A DNA stretch of 64,000 nt, taken from positions 1,240,001 to 1,304,000 of the forward strand of contig NZ_JABBGC010000002.1 of NCBI RefSeq assembly GCF_012927205.1, in the 5' to 3' direction. Position numbers and translations under genes: made by a program. Each line of letters starts with the position of its first letter. Position 1 is the stretch's first letter. This document shows, piece after piece, positions 60,468-64,000 of this stretch. Source of the stretch: Chitinophaga fulva. GTDB taxonomy: Bacteria > Bacteroidota > Bacteroidia > Chitinophagales > Chitinophagaceae. Below the pieces are notes generated by a model that saw only the letters and a list, made by a program, of their open reading frames with translations, had not been told where the DNA came from and made no database searches.

Positions 60468-61046
60468 TTATTTCATGGCAATCAGCAGCATCAGCAGGGA
60501 GATACTGCCATGCTCCAGCAGGTATTCCCGGATGGATTTCACGGCCAGCGACAAGTGCTGCTTAAAGGTGTTACGGGAGATGTTCATCAGGGTGGCAGCC
60601 TCCTCGTAACTTTTCCCCTGCTGGCGGCAAAGGATAAAAGCCTCACGGCGTTGCGGCGGCAGGTTATTGATAGCGCGCTGCAACAGCTCCTCGTACTGTT
60701 TCTGTTCCACCGCATTGAGCACGGAAGGTTCATGGATGCCCAGCGACACGCGGTGCATCACTTCATCCCGTACCGCATCGAACAGCGTGAGCCTGTTCAG
60801 CTGGGTGAGCGCCGCATTCCGGGCCAGGCGGTACAGATAGGCGGCAAAGGAGGACTTAATATCCAGCTGTTCCCGGATTTCCCATATCTTCAGGAAAACG
60901 TCATGCACCAGGTCTTCGGTGAGCAGCGGGTTTTTGGTAAATTTCAACAGGTAGGTATAAATACCTCCATGGTATTGCAGATAGATCGCTGTAAATGCCG
61001 CCTCGTCACCGATGGCAAGCCGCTTTAGCAGTTCCTGTTCATTCAT
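60468..61046 (-). CDS. ECF RNA polymerase sigma factor, FecI-like
   Basis: The start at 61046 (MNEQELLKRLAIGDEAAF) matches the family start. The 192-residue sigma factor has region 2 (LTEDLVHDVFLKIWEIRE) and region 4 (LPPQRREAFILCRQQGKSYE, then MNISRNTFKQHLSLAVKSIREYL). It is the first gene of the minus-strand array and would direct RNA polymerase to the SusCD-type promoter when released by FecR. The tail is hydrophobic (ISLLMLLIAMK), common in Bacteroidota sigma factors of this group. Confidence 0.95.
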   Translation of the reverse strand: MNEQELLKRLAIGDEAAFTAIYLQYHGGIYTYLLKFTKNPLLTEDLVHDVFLKIWEIREQLDIKSSFAAYLYRLARNAALTQLNRLTLFDAVRDEVMHRVSLGIHEPSVLNAVEQKQYEELLQRAINNLPPQRREAFILCRQQGKSYEEAATLMNISRNTFKQHLSLAVKSIREYLLEHGSISLLMLLIAMK

Positions 61047-61236
61047 TCTATGTAAGATATCAGACAATCAAACTCCCTACACAGGAGACCGGTAAATTTA
61101 ATATTAAAAGCATCAAAAAAAGAAGCCTTTCCTTCCGGCGCACCGGAATTTGTTCATTACCATAAAAATCAATAAGTTTAGTGCCGTTTTACGTTTTTGC
61201 TTATTCATTTACTATCTGACACCACAAATCTGTCAC

Positions 61237-62370
61237 ATGCAACCAAATCACCTGCGTGCCAACGCTCGTCAGCCACTACCACAGCTGATGCTTTTTTTGA
61301 TCATATTGCTGGCTTCCCATTTTGCTGCTCATGCACAAAACAATGATGTCACCGATAAATATGCCGGCGGCAGGAAGCTGGTTACCGGTTTGAGTAAAAT
61401 CCTGAGCCCTAACGGCGTCCAGGAAAATTTTGAAGCTTCGCTCGGCGGTACCAAACAATGGGTATTTGTACGGGGACAGGACCGCAACAATCCTGTTATC
61501 CTCTTCGTACATGGTGGCCCCGCCTCCCCTATGGCCCCTGTTGCATGGACCTGGCAACGGCCGCTGGAAGAATATTTCACTATGGTGCAATATGACCAGC
61601 GCGCTTCCGGCAAAAGCTTCCTGGCCAACGACACCACCAACCTCGGCGCCACGCTGCATATCGACCGCTATGTGGACGACTGCATTGAACTGGCCGAACA
61701 GGTCCGCCAGAAATACCACAAAAAGAAGCTAATCCTGATGGGCCACAGCTGGGGCACTATCGTGGCCATGCGGGCCGCGCTCAAACGTCCCGATCTCTTT
61801 TATGTGTATGTGGGCGCAGGCCAGAACGTCAATACAATGGACAACGAGCGGGTAAGTTTTGAATTTGGCTTGAAAGAGGCCCTCCGCCGGAAAGATACCA
61901 CCGCTATCAGGGAACTGCAATCTATCGCACCTTATCCCGGCAACCAGCCCATTACCCGGGAGCGGATCATTATCGCCCGCAAGTGGCCGCAGGAATATGG
62001 TGGCCTCGCCGCCTACAGGCCCGTGCCCGCGTATTTCTTCAACGCCCCCCTGATGTCGCCGGAATACGATAAAAAAGATGTGGACGCCATCGACGAAGGC
62101 AACATCTTCACCCTCGGCCGTGTGATGGATGAATTCCTTGCGGCAGACTTCAAAAACGTGAAAACGTTTCCCATCCCCGTGTTGATGTTCATGGGAAGGC
62201 ATGACTATACCACTCCCTCCGAACCGACCGATGCCTGGCTGAAAAAGGTGAAAGCACCTTATAAAAAGGGCGTATGGTTTGAAAACTCCTCCCATCTGAT
62301 GATGATGGAAGAACCAGGTAAGTTCTTACTGACACTGGTACAGGATGTAAGGCCCATGGCTTTGAAATAG
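61237..62370 (+). CDS. Secreted S33-type alpha/beta hydrolase (proline iminopeptidase-like)
   Basis: The ATG at 61237 is chosen because the signal peptide (LMLFLIILLASHFAAHAQ) follows closely; an upstream ATG at 61150 would add a second hydrophobic stretch. The 377-residue protein has the oxyanion motif VHGGPASPM, the nucleophile elbow MGHSWGTIVAM, Asp in FMGRHDYTTP and His in NSSHLMMMEE. HGGP and GxSWG are typical of prolyl iminopeptidase-like S33 enzymes. The natural substrate is unknown. It is divergent from the sigma gene and ends at a terminator. Confidence 0.88.
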   Translation: MQPNHLRANARQPLPQLMLFLIILLASHFAAHAQNNDVTDKYAGGRKLVTGLSKILSPNGVQENFEASLGGTKQWVFVRGQDRNNPVILFVHGGPASPMAPVAWTWQRPLEEYFTMVQYDQRASGKSFLANDTTNLGATLHIDRYVDDCIELAEQVRQKYHKKKLILMGHSWGTIVAMRAALKRPDLFYVYVGAGQNVNTMDNERVSFEFGLKEALRRKDTTAIRELQSIAPYPGNQPITRERIIIARKWPQEYGGLAAYRPVPAYFFNAPLMSPEYDKKDVDAIDEGNIFTLGRVMDEFLAADFKNVKTFPIPVLMFMGRHDYTTPSEPTDAWLKKVKAPYKKGVWFENSSHLMMMEEPGKFLLTLVQDVRPMALK

Positions 62371-62390
62371 TCTTCCAACACGATATAAAA

Positions 62391-62420
62391 AAAGGACGCT
62401 TACCTCCGTAAGCGTCCTTT
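62391..62420. terminator. Bidirectional terminator
   Basis: AAAGGACGCTTAC-CTCC-GTAAGCGTCCTTT is a perfect 13-bp stem flanked by A and T runs on both sides. It lies between the convergent S33 hydrolase (ends 62370) and GH43 (ends 62465) genes and can stop both. Confidence 0.92.
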
Positions 62421-62464
62421 TTTTGTTTGACCAGGCGGCTCTTTGCCACCGTACAGCCATCAGG

Positions 62465-64000
62465 CTACCGGCGGAACCAATCAAAATCCACATAACCGTT
62501 GCTTTCCGGACCGCCAAGGTCAGTATTAAAAAGAAACAGGGCGAAGCGGTTGGCTGTCCAATCCAGCCCCAGTCCCATCTTCAGTTCATTACCGATTGTA
62601 GTGAAATGTTTGCCATCATTGCTATAGGCAAAAGCTGCCGTGAAGTCCTTTTCCCGCACCATGGCTTTCAGCCATATTTTTGAGGAAGTGCAGGGTACTG
62701 CCGTCACCGTACTGTCGGCATTCACCATGATGAGTTCCTTGTTTTTCCCTTTGTAACGGACACCTATATACGCATAGGGTGACTGGAATACGCCCAATCC
62801 GGCTATATCGCCCGGCTTCAGGCCGGAGAGGTCGAGGTATGCGGTGCCTTCCGAATAGGGGCCTTCTACGCGTTGCGTCAGCGTATTGCGCGCTTCCATT
62901 AAGTTGCGGGCCTTACCGGCATATAACCGGAGATATCCCGGCCTTTTGGTCAGCGACCATTTGCTATTGTCGGGGTTGTGGTTCCATTGCCATTGTAAGC
63001 CCAGTGTATTTTTGTTGAATTCGTCGGAAGTGGCCGGTACTGACACCGGGTATGTTTTGCCGACAGCAGGTTTAGGGAAGGTGTCCACTCCTTTCCCACC
63101 GACGCCTAATATAGGCCAGCCATCCACCCACGTTACCGGTTCCAGGTTGGGTACACGGCCGATCGGGCCACGGTCCTGCATAATGATAAACCACCAGTCA
63201 CCGTTCTGCAGCTGTACCATCCCGCCCTGATGCAGTCCATTGCCCGGATAGGAATGATCGTCGTGTATCACGACTTTCGATTCATAGGGACCGTATATAC
63301 TATCGGACCGCAAACAGACCTGCCGGCCTTTGGTGCCGCCGGTGCTTCCAAGGATATAGTACTTACCGTTGACTTTATACATGTGTGACCCCTCCAGATA
63401 AGGATAGGCGCGGTTGTCATAAATCTCACGCCGGGGTGTTTTTACCGACAGTGCGTTGCTGTTCAGCTCTGTGATAAACAGTTTTTGTTGCCCGTGCACT
63501 ACGTATACTTTACCATCGTCATCAAAGAAAAGACCCGGATCATACAGGTACTCCGGGAAGATGGTCCGTGTCCAGGGGCCCTCCACATTTTTAGCTGTAC
63601 ACATGGAGAATTGGCCTTTACGGCCATCCATATCCGGTGTGCAGAACCCTACGTAAAACAGGCCGTTGTGATGGCGGATAGTGGCGGCCCAGGAACCACT
63701 CAGGTACATATGGCCACCTTTCAGGTCATAACGCGGGTCTTCATCGTAGCGGGACACCGCGTATCCTGCCATCTTCCAGTTCACCAGGTCATTTGAAACC
63801 GCAACAGGGCAGCCAGGCACGTAATGCATACTGGTAGACACAAAATAGAATTTGTCATCCACCCGGATGATATCCGGATCGGGCCAGTCGCCCCACATCA
63901 GTGGATTTTTGAAAGTTCCGTTGCCATTGTCCGGCGTCCAGGAAGTATTCGTTTGTGCGTGCAGGCCATTGCCCGCCAGCAGCAGCAAAAGACAAGCCCA
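62465..64000 (-). CDS. GH43-family glycoside hydrolase (5' truncated by window edge)
   Basis: The frame runs off the right edge, so the first residues of the signal peptide are missing; LLLLLAGNGLHAQ is visible. Over 510 residues are present. The GH43 five-bladed propeller has WGDWPDPDIIRVDDKFYFVS (catalytic base Asp), a middle Asp and the general acid Glu in YLEGSHMYKVNGKYYIL. A C-terminal concanavalin-like beta-sandwich (TSDEFNKNTLGLQWQWNHNP onward, ending YVDFDWFRR) resembles the GH43_C2/beta-xylosidase tail. It likely acts on arabinoxylan or xylo-oligosaccharides in the periplasm or at the cell surface. Confidence 0.92.
   Translation of the reverse strand, partial: WACLLLLLAGNGLHAQTNTSWTPDNGNGTFKNPLMWGDWPDPDIIRVDDKFYFVSTSMHYVPGCPVAVSNDLVNWKMAGYAVSRYDEDPRYDLKGGHMYLSGSWAATIRHHNGLFYVGFCTPDMDGRKGQFSMCTAKNVEGPWTRTIFPEYLYDPGLFFDDDGKVYVVHGQQKLFITELNSNALSVKTPRREIYDNRAYPYLEGSHMYKVNGKYYILGSTGGTKGRQVCLRSDSIYGPYESKVVIHDDHSYPGNGLHQGGMVQLQNGDWWFIIMQDRGPIGRVPNLEPVTWVDGWPILGVGGKGVDTFPKPAVGKTYPVSVPATSDEFNKNTLGLQWQWNHNPDNSKWSLTKRPGYLRLYAGKARNLMEARNTLTQRVEGPYSEGTAYLDLSGLKPGDIAGLGVFQSPYAYIGVRYKGKNKELIMVNADSTVTAVPCTSSKIWLKAMVREKDFTAAFAYSNDGKHFTTIGNELKMGLGLDWTANRFALFLFNTDLGGPESNGYVDFDWFRR

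Overview
The window reads as chromosomal DNA of a Bacteroidota member of the Chitinophagaceae, most likely Chitinophaga or a close relative. The reasons are two SusC/SusD pairs, a FecI/FecR-type sigma/anti-sigma pair feeding a SusC with an STN domain, a GldF/GldG-type ABC permease, an outer-membrane-barrel TonB receptor, candidate TAnnTTTG promoter boxes and weak Shine-Dalgarno use. The genus is an inference from gene content. No rRNA, tRNA, CRISPR array, prophage or replication origin was seen.

Layout. (1) 1-4.1 kb: end of a LysR regulator, an NTF2-like secreted protein, and a TonB receptor followed by a MarR regulator, with a palindrome just upstream of the receptor. (2) 4.2-6.0 kb: three tightly packed unknown genes (HPt domain protein, coiled-coil protein, double pseudo-receiver-like protein). 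(3) 6.0-14.2 kb: an RND efflux operon (TolC, RND pump, adaptor) downstream of a response regulator/histidine kinase pair. An almost identical 20-bp double half-site lies before both transcription units, which links the regulator to the pump. (4) 14.5-24.6 kb: housekeeping and accessory genes (Na+/H+ antiporter, MsrB, phosphoesterase, GlxA-type and MocR-type regulators, GNAT, hydrolase, VOC, YCII plus ECF42-like sigma factor), with REP-like palindromes at 18.2 kb. (5) 25.2-34.5 kb: a polysaccharide utilisation locus with SusC/SusD, a divergent glycosylase-like protein, a GH9-deacetylase fusion and NagA. This suggests amino-sugar polymers such as chitin or chitosan. (6) 34.7-45.9 kb: mixed genes including a chloramphenicol acetyltransferase, a papain-like protein cut by an in-frame stop, a decayed reading frame and one complete IS3-family element. 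(7) 46.0-61.0 kb: ten consecutive minus-strand genes, tightly spaced apart from one 177-bp gap, running sigma factor, FecR, SusC, SusD, DUF4397 lipoprotein, ABC ATPase, GldF/G-type permease, two MutS-like ATPases and an S41 peptidase, closed by a terminator. (8) 61.2-64.0 kb: an S33-type hydrolase and a GH43 glycosidase that runs off the window.

The best candidate for an undescribed system is the ten-gene array in region 7: a surface-signalled SusCD importer joined in one apparent transcription unit to an ABC transporter and two paralogous MutS-core ATPases that lack the mismatch-recognition domain. Second-rank candidates are the HPt/pseudo-receiver trio, the papain-like gene with its 66-residue neighbour, and the GH9-deacetylase fusion.
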